Assembly: GCA_016288315.1 (NCBI GenBank)
Contig: JAEEYU010000046.1
Location: 1-49,758 of the forward strand
DNA: 49,758 nt
DNA from: Clostridiaceae bacterium
Lineage (GTDB): Bacteria; Bacillota; Clostridia; Oscillospirales; Acutalibacteraceae
Reading direction: 5' to 3'
Shown: piece by piece, positions 1-7,571 of the stretch
Position numbering within the stretch: the stretch's first letter is position 1
Layout: each line of letters opens with the position of its first letter
Made by a program: the position numbers and the translations under genes
Notes under the pieces: generated by a model
What the model saw: only the letters and a program-made list of their open reading frames with translations
Databases searched by the model: none
What the model was told of the DNA's origin: nothing

Positions 1-69
<69 letters not shown>

Positions 70-100
70 GTGAAAGTTAAAGCATTTCGAATGCTTGACT

Positions 101-129
101 ATATTATCACAGTTTTTTAAAAAAATCAA
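101..129 (-). promoter_or_regulatory. promoter for tRNA-Ala
   Basis: On the minus strand a -35 TTGATT (124-129) and a -10 TAATAT (101-106) are separated by 17 bases, about 30 bases upstream of the tRNA-Ala 5' end. The tRNA-Lys terminator lies just upstream, so tRNA-Ala probably needs its own promoter. A short palindrome (80-96) sits in the leader between promoter and tRNA. Confidence 0.6.
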
Positions 130-183
130 TAGCGAATTTTGATATTTTAAAATGCCAGCGGAACAACAGTCCAAAACAGCTGG

Positions 184-218
184 AAAAAACAAAAAGCACC
201 GCTTTTGCAGTGCTTTTT
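184..218 (-). terminator. rho-independent terminator after tRNA-Lys
   Basis: A 9-bp stem (191-199 with 210-218, AAAAAGCAC/GTGCTTTTT) with a 10-base loop is followed on the minus strand by a T-rich run (184-190). It begins 2 bases beyond the encoded CCA of tRNA-Lys, so it should end that transcript. Confidence 0.75.
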
Positions 219-220
219 CC

Positions 221-296
221 TGGTGATCCACCGGGGACTCGAACCCCGGACACCTTGATTAAAAGTCAAGTGCTCTACCGCCTGAGCTAGTGGATC
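221..296 (-). tRNA. tRNA-Lys (anticodon TTT), with encoded CCA
   Basis: On the minus strand the acceptor GATCCAC (from 296) pairs with GTGGATC, followed by discriminator A and a genomically encoded CCA (221-223). The anticodon stem is CTTGA/TCAAG with loop CTTTTAA, giving anticodon TTT (lysine). D-arm and T-arm (GGTTCGAGTCC core) are complete. It has a near-consensus promoter upstream and a terminator directly downstream, so it is a single-tRNA transcription unit. Confidence 0.96.
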
Positions 297-316
297 GTTT
301 TGCTGAGTGCCTTGAT

Positions 317-345
317 ATCATACAACATTGAATAGTCAATGTCAA
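317..345 (-). promoter_or_regulatory. strong promoter for tRNA-Lys
   Basis: On the minus strand, TTGACA (340-345) and TATGAT (317-322) are separated by exactly 17 bases, a near-consensus housekeeping sigma promoter. The predicted start is about 12 bases before the tRNA 5' end at 296. Confidence 0.8.
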
Positions 346-447
346 GAATTTTTTTGATTTTTTCAAAAATAAATATTATTCTCTTTTTCATAATAGTTCC
401 GGCTGCGAAATAATTTTTATATTTTGTGGTTTTTGCCTTTGTAAGTC

Positions 448-476
448 TTGAAATATGACAATATAAAGTATATAAT
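448..476 (+). promoter_or_regulatory. promoter for iolD
   Basis: TTGAAA (448-453) and TATAAT (471-476) are separated by 17 bases. Transcription should start near 483, followed by a short leader and the GGAGG site at 500-504. Because the -35 box lies at 448, upstream in-frame start codons for iolD can be ruled out. Confidence 0.75.
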
Positions 477-510
477 CAAAAAGATAAGATTATTCAACCG
501 GAGGTTAATT

Positions 511-2364
511 ATGAAGCTTACAATGTCACAGGCTCTCGTTAAATTCCTTGACAACCAGTATGTCAGCTTTGACGGAGTTGAAACAAAATTCGTTGACGGC
601 ATTTTCGGCATTTTCGGCCACGGCTGCGTTGTCGGTCTCGGTCAGGCGCTCGAGCAGGGCGGCCACAACCTTAAATTCTATCAGGGCCACAATGAGCAGG
701 GCATGGCTCACGCGGCAATCGGCTTTGCAAAGCAGAACTGCCGCCGCAAAATAATCGCCTGCACGTCGTCAATAGGTCCCGGCGCCCTCAATATGGTTAC
801 CGCCGCAGGCACCGCAACAGCCAACAGAATACCTCTTCTTCTCCTCCCCGGCGACACATTCGCCTGCCGCCAGCCCGACCCGGTGCTTCAGCAGATTGAA
901 CAGCCCACCGGCTACTCAACAACCGCAAACGACGCCTTCAAAGCCGTCTGCAAATACTGGGACAGAGTCGTGCGCCCCGAGCAGCTTATGACCGCCTGCC
1001 TCAATGCGTTCAGAGTGCTTACCGATCCCGCTGAAACAGGCGCCGTCTGCCTTGCAATGCCTCAGGATGTTGAAGGTGAAGCGTTCGATTACCCCGATTA
1101 TTTCCTCCAGAAAAGAGTCTGGTATATTGACAGAAGAAGCGCTTCAACCCGCGAAATCAACAGAGCTGTCAAGCTCATCGCTTCAAGCGAAAAGCCCCTG
1201 CTTATCGTAGGCGGCGGCGTCACCTATTCCGAGGCGTGGGATACCGCAAAAATATTTGCCGAAAAGTTCAATATTCCCATCGGCGAAACCCAGGCGGGCA
1301 AAGGCAATATCCGCTGGGATCATCCGCTTAACCTCGGCGGCATAGGCGTAACAGGCGGTCCCGCCGCAAACGCCCTCGCAAAGCAGGCGGATCTCATAAT
1401 CGCCGTCGGCACAAGACTCACCGACTTCACCACCTCATCAAAATGGCTTTTCCAGAATCCCGATGTTAAAATTCTTACAATAAACGTCTCGTCATTCGAC
1501 GCTTTCAAAATGGATGCAGTCTCCGTTATTTCTGATGCCAAAGGCGCTCTGCTTGATATTATGGGCGGCCTTATGGATGAAGAATATTACTCCGACTGGG
1601 GCGAAGAAATAGCAGATGCGAAGAGCGCATACAACGCCGAGGTTGACCGCAATTACAGCGTCTATCTTCAGGATGCTCTCTCGCAGACCCGCGCCCTCGG
1701 TGAGATAAACAAACTCATCGCTCCCGACTCAATAGTTGTCGGCTCGTCGGGCAGTCTTCCCGGATGCCTCCAGCGTCTTTGGCGTTCGTCAAGACCCAAA
1801 TCATACCACGTTGAATACGGCTTCTCCTGCATGGGCTATGAAGTCTGCGCCGCCCTCGGCGTAAAGCTTGCCGAGCCCGACAGAGAGGTTTACACAATGG
1901 TAGGCGACGGCTCCTTCCTTATGCTTCACAGCGAGCTTTACACAGCTGTTATGGAGCACGCCAAAATCAATGTTATGCTCTTTGACAATTCCGGCTGGGG
2001 CTGCATCGAGAACCTCCAGAACAACCAGGGCACCGACACCTTCGGCACAAGGTTCCAGGAGCGCAACCCCGTTACGGGTATGCTTGACGGTCCCATCGTT
2101 CCCGTCGATTACGCAAAAATCGCCGAGGGCTACGGCTGCAAGGCATACAGAGTCAACAATATCAAAGATTTACGCGAAGCTCTTGCGGATTCCAAAAAGC
2201 AGGAGGGTCCCGTTCTCTTCGACATCAAAGTCGCCCACGGCAGCATGAGCGACGGTTATGACGCCTGGTGGCGTGTCGGCGTTGCCGAGGTTTCCGAGAG
2301 CGAAAGAGTCCGCCTCGCATACGAAGAGATGCAGGAGAATATCGAAAAAGCAAGACTTTATTAA
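511..2364 (+). CDS. iolD: 3D-(3,5/4)-trihydroxycyclohexane-1,2-dione hydrolase IolD (ThDP enzyme)
   Basis: 617 residues, close to the usual IolD length. IolD hydrolyses the ring of trihydroxycyclohexane-dione, the ring-opening step of myo-inositol catabolism in the cytoplasm. The layout is that of thiamine-diphosphate enzymes: N-terminal pyrimidine-binding domain with the activating Glu in GHNEQGMAHAA (E62), a middle domain, and a C-terminal ThDP-binding motif GDGS (465-468) running to N493. The ATG at 511 is chosen because GGAGG lies 7 bases upstream and the promoter lies at 448-476. iolE follows 27 bases downstream, the next enzyme in the pathway. No iolG, iolB, iolC or iolJ is in view. Identity rests on remembered family sequence. 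Confidence 0.92.
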   Translation: MKLTMSQALVKFLDNQYVSFDGVETKFVDGIFGIFGHGCVVGLGQALEQGGHNLKFYQGHNEQGMAHAAIGFAKQNCRRKIIACTSSIGPGALNMVTAAGTATANRIPLLLLPGDTFACRQPDPVLQQIEQPTGYSTTANDAFKAVCKYWDRVVRPEQLMTACLNAFRVLTDPAETGAVCLAMPQDVEGEAFDYPDYFLQKRVWYIDRRSASTREINRAVKLIASSEKPLLIVGGGVTYSEAWDTAKIFAEKFNIPIGETQAGKGNIRWDHPLNLGGIGVTGGPAANALAKQADLIIAVGTRLTDFTTSSKWLFQNPDVKILTINVSSFDAFKMDAVSVISDAKGALLDIMGGLMDEEYYSDWGEEIADAKSAYNAEVDRNYSVYLQDALSQTRALGEINKLIAPDSIVVGSSGSLPGCLQRLWRSSRPKSYHVEYGFSCMGYEVCAALGVKLAEPDREVYTMVGDGSFLMLHSELYTAVMEHAKINVMLFDNSGWGCIENLQNNQGTDTFGTRFQERNPVTGMLDGPIVPVDYAKIAEGYGCKAYRVNNIKDLREALADSKKQEGPVLFDIKVAHGSMSDGYDAWWRVGVAEVSESERVRLAYEEMQENIEKARLY

Positions 2365-2391
2365 TTCATTTGTAAACAAGGAGAAACAACA

Positions 2392-3285
2392 ATGCTCAAT
2401 AAAGAAAAAGTCAGTCTCGCAATAGCCCCCATCGCCTGGACAAACGACGACCTTCCCGACCTGGGAGCGGAAAATACATTTGAACAGTGCGTCAGCGAAA
2501 TGGCGCTCAGCGGCTTTACAGGCAGCGAAATCGGCAACAAATACCCCAAGGATGTCGAAACACTCAAGCACAAGCTCGATGTCAGAGGTATGAGAATCTG
2601 CAACGCCTGGTTCTCCTCCCTTCTTCTCTCTGAGGGCTATGACGCCACAATCGAAGCGTTCATCAAACACAGAGATTTCCTTTATGCTCTCGGCGCAAGG
2701 GTAATCGGCGCATCCGAGCAGGGCAACTCAATTCAGGGCAAGCCCGTCAGCATCTTCGGCGAAAAGCCCGTCTATACAGACGAGCAGTGGGCTCTTATAG
2801 CAAAGGGCTTCAACGAGATGGGCAGACTCGCAAAAGAAAAGGGTATGTATTTCACAATCCACCACCATATGGGCACGGGCGTGCAGACCTCCGAAGAAAT
2901 TGACAAGCTTATGCAAATCACCGACCCCGACCTCGTTTACCTTCTTTTCGACACCGGTCATCTCGCATTCTCCGGCGAGGATGCCGTTGCAGTGCTTGAA
3001 AAATATGTCAACAGAGTTAAACACGTTCACCTCAAGAGCATCCGTCAGAACGTCATTGACGAGGGCAAAGCAAAGGGCTGGAGCTTCCTTGACTGCGTCC
3101 GCGCAGGCGCCTTCACGGTGCCCGGAGACGGCGATTTCGATTTCACCCCCGTTTTCGATATTCTCGCAAAAGCGGATTACGAGGGCTGGGTAGTTGTTGA
3201 AGCGGAGCAGGATCCCGCCAAGGCAAATCCCTATGAATACGCCTGCCTCGCAAGAGCTTATATCAGAGAAAAAACAGGTTTATAA
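2392..3285 (+). CDS. iolE: inosose (2-keto-myo-inositol) dehydratase IolE
   Basis: 297 residues, normal IolE length. The enzyme dehydrates 2-keto-myo-inositol (scyllo-inosose) to trihydroxycyclohexane-dione, the substrate of IolD just upstream. The N-terminal [12 protein letters not shown] and SEIGNKYP segments are typical of IolE, a xylose-isomerase-like TIM barrel. The acidic/His ligands expected of the fold are visible in [21 protein letters not shown] and VVVEAEQDP. An AAGGAG site precedes the ATG. It is co-transcribed with iolD. A hairpin at 3297-3324 may end or thin out the transcript. Confidence 0.92.
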   Translation: MLNKEKVSLAIAPIAWTNDDLPDLGAENTFEQCVSEMALSGFTGSEIGNKYPKDVETLKHKLDVRGMRICNAWFSSLLLSEGYDATIEAFIKHRDFLYALGARVIGASEQGNSIQGKPVSIFGEKPVYTDEQWALIAKGFNEMGRLAKEKGMYFTIHHHMGTGVQTSEEIDKLMQITDPDLVYLLFDTGHLAFSGEDAVAVLEKYVNRVKHVHLKSIRQNVIDEGKAKGWSFLDCVRAGAFTVPGDGDFDFTPVFDILAKADYEGWVVVEAEQDPAKANPYEYACLARAYIREKTGL

Positions 3286-3296
3286 TCAACAATACG

Positions 3297-3324
3297 GCAA
3301 GGTGCGTTTTCCGGCGCGCCTTGC
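3297..3324 (+). terminator. GC-rich hairpin after iolDE, possible weak terminator
   Basis: A 10-bp stem GCAAGGTGCG/CGCGCCTTGC (one G-T pair) with an 8-base loop lies between iolE and the phosphoesterase gene. The following T run is broken (TTAATCTTTTC), so it may be an imperfect terminator or attenuator allowing some read-through to 3351. Confidence 0.5.
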
Positions 3325-3350
3325 TTAATCTTTTCAATCGGGAGTAGTTT

Positions 3351-4700
3351 ATGCTTAAATTCTATCTTGTTACCGACACACACCTCTGGAGCGTGCGCAG
3401 AATGGGTCCCAGCGGTCATATCGACCAGACCTGCACCGATGAATCCGAGGCGATAATAGATTCGGCGTTTGATATCCTTGCCGCAAAAGAGGATTCCGAC
3501 ATCATCCTGATTGCCGGCGACCTTACCAAAAGCGGCGAGCGCCCCAACCACGAAGAGATGGTCAAAAAGCTTTACGCCCTCAAAGAAAAGGGCAAAAAAG
3601 TCTATGTCATAACCGCAACCCACGACTACGGCCTTCGCGGCGTTGACGATGACGGCAACACCATCGGCGACGACGACGGCAGCGTCGTGCGCAGAGAAGA
3701 ACTGCGTGAAATGTATAAGGATTTCGGCTTCAGCGAGGCAATAGCGGAAGATAAACGCTCAATGAGCTATGTCGTTCAGCTCGCTGACGGCTACCGCCTT
3801 CTCTGCCTCAATGATGACGGCAACGGCAGAAGCTTCTGCGGCTATTATGCCGAAACAATGAAGTGGATAAAAGAGCAGCTTGCAAAGGCAAAGCAGGACG
3901 GTCAGTTCATTTTCGCAATGACTCATCATCCCGTTCTGCCTCCGTTCCCCGCCTATCCTCTCGTCAGTCAGAGAGATATGCTCGGCGAGTATGAAAAAAC
4001 ATCCGCAGAGCTTGCGGATGCAGGTCTCAGATATATTTTCACGGGTCACACCCACTGCCAGAATATTGACAGCATAGTCACACCCAGGGGCAACCGCCTC
4101 TATGATATAAATACGGGTGCGCTGTGCGGCTATCCCGCTCCCATACGCAGCGTTGTCATTGATGACAAAGCCGTGAATATCACCACCGAGCACGTCGAAG
4201 ATTTCGACTGGGATAAAGGCGGGCTTGATGCGGCGACATTTATGAAAAACCGCTTCAATCAGCTTCTCGTCGGCATTTTTGACTCTATGGAAAAAGATTT
4301 TGATGACTTCTGCGGCTATGCAGGCGGCTTCAGCGTTGAGCGCAGCTCCATCGAAAAATTCAAAATGCCGATTATGAAAATCGGCAAATTCATAAACCAT
4401 CTTACATTTAAAAAGCTCGGCAGAATGTTCTTTATAAGCAGCAGCATAGATTTCAGCATTGAGAACGTGCTTGTCAAGGATTTCCTCATTGAGGCAATCA
4501 ACAACATCTGGGCGGGCAACGAGATTTACGGCAGAACAACTCCCTACGGCAAAGCGATGTATGCCTTCGGTAAAAGACTCAATCCCGTGGCAAAGCCCTT
4601 CCTCAAAAAAATCGGAGTCAACGACCTTGCCGATTTCATTATGAGTCTTCTTTATGATGAAACTCCCGACACCGATGCCGTGCTCCCGTTCGAGGGCTGA
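3351..4700 (+). CDS. calcineurin-like metallophosphoesterase
   Basis: 449 residues with the order of motifs of the PF00149 fold: TDTHLW (D9, H11), AGDLTKSGERPNHEE (D57), a THHP segment near the middle and GHTH later on. The third motif reads ATHD (residues 89-92) instead of the usual GNHD, so a metal-ligand Asn is replaced by Thr. No signal peptide is visible, suggesting a cytoplasmic protein. About 150 extra C-terminal residues follow the catalytic fold. GGGAG precedes the ATG. It follows iolDE after a hairpin, but the substrate is unknown. Its end overlaps the convergent lipoprotein gene by 49 bases. Confidence 0.82.
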   Translation: MLKFYLVTDTHLWSVRRMGPSGHIDQTCTDESEAIIDSAFDILAAKEDSDIILIAGDLTKSGERPNHEEMVKKLYALKEKGKKVYVITATHDYGLRGVDDDGNTIGDDDGSVVRREELREMYKDFGFSEAIAEDKRSMSYVVQLADGYRLLCLNDDGNGRSFCGYYAETMKWIKEQLAKAKQDGQFIFAMTHHPVLPPFPAYPLVSQRDMLGEYEKTSAELADAGLRYIFTGHTHCQNIDSIVTPRGNRLYDINTGALCGYPAPIRSVVIDDKAVNITTEHVEDFDWDKGGLDAATFMKNRFNQLLVGIFDSMEKDFDDFCGYAGGFSVERSSIEKFKMPIMKIGKFINHLTFKKLGRMFFISSSIDFSIENVLVKDFLIEAINNIWAGNEIYGRTTPYGKAMYAFGKRLNPVAKPFLKKIGVNDLADFIMSLLYDETPDTDAVLPFEG

Positions 4701-5425
4701 TTAAAAACCTCTTCAACCGGAATTTCAACTTTAAGCGTGCCGAGCATTATCGGAGCGGCGTCGCCCGGGGCAAAAAGAATACAAAGCGCCTCGTCCGTTA
4801 CATACCACTCAAAGGCGTTACTGTCAATCAGTGCGAACGCATCCTCAAGCGAGATGTCTCCGGTTCCTTTTTCTTTTCCGAGTGCTGAAAGTTGTTTTTC
4901 CGTCTGCTCAGATAATTTCTCTCGGAATCTGTCACCGTCGGCGGCTATGTCGTAAACGCTGACGGTGTTTCCCGTTTTAAGCGAAAACGTCATTCCCTTT
5001 GTCTCCTCCGTGTCACGCACGGCGCACGCCTCGTGGCGGTAGAGAGATATTTCAAAACTTATTATTTCATCGTCGCAGCGGGTCTTTTCAAAAGATTCCG
5101 AATATGACGCTCCGCTCACATACTGCGCCCCGCGCGCAATGTATTCTTCATACTCAGCGGCATAGTCAAACTCCGGTTCGGCAATTTTCCGCACCTCGTC
5201 ATAAACAGCTGCGTTGATTTTTTTCGCAGCGTCTTTATTTCCCGGTATTTTTATTTCCGGGTAGTAAACCTCATAAGTGTAAACCGCCGTCGAACCGCCC
5301 GCTCTGATTGCGCCCGAAACGCTTTTGTCCTTTATTTCCACACCCTGCGCCGCGCGTGAGCAGGATGATAAAACAAGGGCGGCGGAAAATACGGCTGCAA
5401 ATATTTTTATTACAGATTGTTTCAT
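4652..5425 (-). CDS. lipoprotein with DUF4163/DUF3298-like (RsiV/PdaC-type) domain
   Basis: 257 residues. A signal peptide with lipobox LVLSSC puts the lipidated Cys at residue 22, so the mature protein is membrane-anchored outside. The rest resembles the DUF4163-DUF3298 pair found in RsiV anti-sigma factors and the PdaC deacetylase: a YEVYYPEIKIPGN strand region, then FSLKTGNTVSVYDIAADGDRF and a terminal beta region. No enzyme domain is attached. The start at 5425 follows GGAGG, and an in-frame upstream ATG at 5536 has no support. It has a good promoter (5450-5478). Domain naming is from memory of the family. Confidence 0.75.
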   Translation of the reverse strand: MKQSVIKIFAAVFSAALVLSSCSRAAQGVEIKDKSVSGAIRAGGSTAVYTYEVYYPEIKIPGNKDAAKKINAAVYDEVRKIAEPEFDYAAEYEEYIARGAQYVSGASYSESFEKTRCDDEIISFEISLYRHEACAVRDTEETKGMTFSLKTGNTVSVYDIAADGDRFREKLSEQTEKQLSALGKEKGTGDISLEDAFALIDSNAFEWYVTDEALCILFAPGDAAPIMLGTLKVEIPVEEVFNQPSNGSTASVSGVSS

Positions 5426-5449
5426 TTCAATTCCTCCGAACGCAACTTT

Positions 5450-5478
5450 ATAATAGCAGAAAAATATAATTAAAGCAA
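5450..5478 (-). promoter_or_regulatory. promoter for the DUF3298-like lipoprotein gene
   Basis: On the minus strand TTGCTT (5473-5478) and TATTAT (5450-5455) are separated by 17 bases, about 25 bases upstream of the GGAGG and ATG of the lipoprotein gene. The 70-base divergent gap must also hold the plus-strand promoter; a TATAAT is seen at 5465-5470 with no clear -35 box. Confidence 0.55.
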
Positions 5479-5495
5479 TAAAGAAAGGCAGAACA

Positions 5496-6638
5496 GTGAA
5501 ATCTTCAAATACAATCAGATTCAACGAAAACGGCAAACTTGTGATTATGCAGGTGTCCGACCCGCAGGATATGGTCCATGTGCGCCCCGCAATGGTTAAA
5601 ATGCTTGACGCCGCCTACGACAGCGTAAAGCCCGATTTAGTCCTCTTCACGGGCGACAATATTCTCGGCAACCACCTCCTTGATGCCCGCATCGGCAACC
5701 GCAAGGTGGCGGAGGGCTGGCAGGCGGAATATGAAAGAATGGAGCTGTCCCTTGCCCACATCCTCGCTCCGCTCGAAAACAGAGGCATTCCGTTTGCCAT
5801 GATTTACGGCAACCACGACGATATGAACGGCATAACAAAACAGGAGCAGATTGAAATCTACAGGCAATACAGAATGTGCCTGCCCATGAATACCGACAAT
5901 GTCAGCGTTGACTGCGACACCTATAACATCCCCGTTCTCTCTCACGACGGCGAAGAAGCCCTTTTCAATATCTGGATGCTCGACAGTGCGTGGACAGATA
6001 AGGTCCAGGGCAGGGGCTTCGCCGAAATAAAAGAGGAAACAGTTGACTGGTATAACAAAACGCAGAAGGAGCTCGAAACACAATACGGCAAAAAACTCCC
6101 GTCGCTTATGTTCCTTCATATTCCTCTGCCCGTCCAAAGTGAGCTCGTTGAAACCTGCAAAAAAACAGATGCGGGCGCAGTCCGCTTCAAAGACGGAACT
6201 TATATGCGTTTAATACCCGGCAGGGCGCAGGGGGCTCTCGGCGAGCCGCTCAGTCTCTGCACAACCGACAACGGTCTTTTTGAGTGCGTAAAGGCAAACG
6301 GCGACGTTATGGCAATAGTCAGCGGTCACGACCATTCCAACTGCTTTGAAGGCGAGGTTGACGGCGTTAAAATCATCCAGACGTCAGCCGCCTCCTTCCG
6401 CTGCTACGGCAGCAATCAGAGGGGAGTGCGCGTCTTCATCCTTGATGAGAACAAGCCCGGCGAGTTTGAAACATATATGCTTCACTACGAAGACCTCTGC
6501 GGCACGTCCCCGAAGGCAAAGCTCAGATATGTCTGGGATGCTGATGACAGAATCCCGCAAAAATGCGCCCTGATTGCAGGCACCGCCGCTGTCGCTTTCT
6601 CCGCTGCCGGACTTATCGCAAAGGCGCTTAAAAAATAA
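5496..6638 (+). CDS. calcineurin-like metallophosphoesterase with C-terminal hydrophobic segment
   Basis: 380 residues, starting with GTG after AAAGAAAGG. PF00149 motifs are seen in order: VSDPQDM (D22), FTGDN (D54), YGNHDD (N107-H108-D109), a LHIPLP segment and VSGHDHSN. The first motif has Gln (Q24) where the D-x-H ligand His is expected. The last 25 residues (ALIAGTAAVAFSAAGLIAKALKK region) form one hydrophobic stretch ending in lysines, so the protein may be held at the membrane by its tail. A clear terminator follows. It differs clearly in sequence from the phosphoesterase at 3351. Substrate unknown. Confidence 0.8.
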   Translation: MKSSNTIRFNENGKLVIMQVSDPQDMVHVRPAMVKMLDAAYDSVKPDLVLFTGDNILGNHLLDARIGNRKVAEGWQAEYERMELSLAHILAPLENRGIPFAMIYGNHDDMNGITKQEQIEIYRQYRMCLPMNTDNVSVDCDTYNIPVLSHDGEEALFNIWMLDSAWTDKVQGRGFAEIKEETVDWYNKTQKELETQYGKKLPSLMFLHIPLPVQSELVETCKKTDAGAVRFKDGTYMRLIPGRAQGALGEPLSLCTTDNGLFECVKANGDVMAIVSGHDHSNCFEGEVDGVKIIQTSAASFRCYGSNQRGVRVFILDENKPGEFETYMLHYEDLCGTSPKAKLRYVWDADDRIPQKCALIAGTAAVAFSAAGLIAKALKK

Positions 6639-6650
6639 AAATACAATAAC

Positions 6651-6679
6651 AAACGGCTCACGTCTGGTGAGCCGTTTTT
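6651..6679 (+). terminator. rho-independent terminator between convergent genes
   Basis: An 11-bp stem (6651-6661 with 6667-6677, core ACGGCTCAC/GTGAGCCGT), a 5-base loop and a TTTTT run. It ends the phosphoesterase transcript and, since the other flank is A-rich, may also act on the convergent PHP gene ending at 6691. Confidence 0.85.
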
Positions 6680-6690
6680 GTCTGTCGCTA

Positions 6691-7359
6691 TTATTCCGTT
6701 TTAAGTCTGTAACCGCCTTTTTCAAGCTCTTCTTTAAGCATCTTCGCGTCGGTTATCCGTCTGCCGAAATATATTCCGCCGGGCGCCATATTTCCCTTGT
6801 CTCCGTGAAAATCGGAGCCCGAGCTCTTCCTCAGGTTATATTTCTCCGCCCAGAGCATTGCAATGTCGTTGTTTGAATTGTGCCCGGGGTGGCCGTTGTA
6901 AACCTCCATGCCGTCAAGCAGCTCCGGGTTCTGAACCGTCATATTGAATCTGAACGGGTGCGCCTGAAAAACAAAAAGATTGTTCTCATCTGCAATTTCT
7001 CTGAAATCCTCCAGTGAGTTGAATTGGTCAAAGTGATATTTCAGCATAAAATCCTCGTCAAATCCGTAAACGAGAAAATCGCCGTTGTAGTCAAGAAAGC
7101 TCAGCTCCATACCGAGAATGACATTGAAATTCTCATCCTCATATTTTTTTGCTTCCCTGTATCCCCTGAGGAAGTATTCCGCCTTCTCTTCAATGGTTTC
7201 GCATTTTGCCCGCTTCATTTTGTATTCCGACATGTGGTCGGTTATAACAATCCCCGCATAGCCGAGACTTTTATATCTTTTGACAACGTCCTTTGCCGGC
7301 ACGTGGGCGCACGAGCTCGACTCCTCCGTGTGAACGTGCATATCATAAAGGAATTCCAT
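6691..7359 (-). CDS. PHP-domain metal-dependent phosphoesterase
   Basis: 222 residues, a stand-alone PHP domain. The metal-site motifs are all present: DMHVHTE (H8, H10), ITDHMSEY, GMELSFLD, QAHPFRFN, NGHPGHN and GSDFHGD. Family members hydrolyse phosphoesters such as histidinol phosphate or nucleotide 3',5'-bisphosphates, but the substrate cannot be told from sequence. The ATG at 7359 is preferred because AGAGGTG lies 7 bases upstream. A TTG two codons earlier is too close to that site. It is a single-gene unit with its own promoter at 7385-7414. Confidence 0.85.
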   Translation of the reverse strand: MEFLYDMHVHTEESSSCAHVPAKDVVKRYKSLGYAGIVITDHMSEYKMKRAKCETIEEKAEYFLRGYREAKKYEDENFNVILGMELSFLDYNGDFLVYGFDEDFMLKYHFDQFNSLEDFREIADENNLFVFQAHPFRFNMTVQNPELLDGMEVYNGHPGHNSNNDIAMLWAEKYNLRKSSGSDFHGDKGNMAPGGIYFGRRITDAKMLKEELEKGGYRLKTE

Positions 7360-7384
7360 TTTCAAACACCTCTTTTGTAAAAAA

Positions 7385-7414
7385 ATAATACCACAATACG
7401 CCGCTTCAAATCAA
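7385..7414 (-). promoter_or_regulatory. promoter for the PHP-domain gene
   Basis: On the minus strand TTGATT (7409-7414) and TATTAT (7385-7390) are separated by 18 bases, with TGG directly before the -10 box (extended -10). It is part of a 210-base divergent control region shared with the sigma-like gene at 7572. The -35 lies within a small hairpin CCGCTT/AAGCGG (7401-7418). Confidence 0.5.
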
Positions 7415-7439
7415 GCGGTAGTTGTCAATTTGTCAAAAA

Positions 7440-7454
7440 ACAACAAAATGTTGT
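7440..7454. promoter_or_regulatory. palindrome, possible operator
   Basis: ACAACA-AAA-TGTTGT is a perfect 6+6 inverted repeat with a 3-base centre. It lies 21 bases upstream of the -35 box of the sigma-like gene and about 50 bases upstream of the promoter of the divergent PHP gene, a fitting place for a dimeric regulator. No hairpin-plus-T-run context, so it is not a terminator. The regulator is unknown. Confidence 0.4.
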
Positions 7455-7474
7455 GGTAAGGTTTTTGCCTTTAC

Positions 7475-7503
7475 TTGACATTTTTCTATATATATAGTAA
7501 TAT
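7475..7503 (+). promoter_or_regulatory. promoter for the sigma-like/WG-repeat gene
   Basis: TTGACA (7475-7480) and TAATAT (7498-7503) with a 17-base AT-rich spacer. This is a near-consensus housekeeping promoter, leaving a leader of roughly 60 bases before the ATG at 7572. A palindrome lies upstream at 7440-7454. Confidence 0.75.
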
Positions 7504-7571
7504 AGCAATAATAATTTTTAAAATGGATAATTGTAACAGGAATAAAATCAAAAGACAGGAAGTGGAACACA

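Noticed and set aside
80-96. Palindrome AAGCATT-TCG-AATGCTT upstream of tRNA-Ala
   Set aside because: No T run follows and it lies in the short tRNA leader. It could be a processing hairpin, but nothing supports a regulatory call.
448-510. Upstream in-frame start extending IolD by 21 residues
   Set aside because: The region contains the -35 and -10 boxes, so it is not transcribed. GGAGG supports the ATG at 511.
3759-4400. 213-codon minus-strand open frame inside the first phosphoesterase gene
   Set aside because: It lies fully within a well-supported gene and shows no motif, start signal or promoter of its own.
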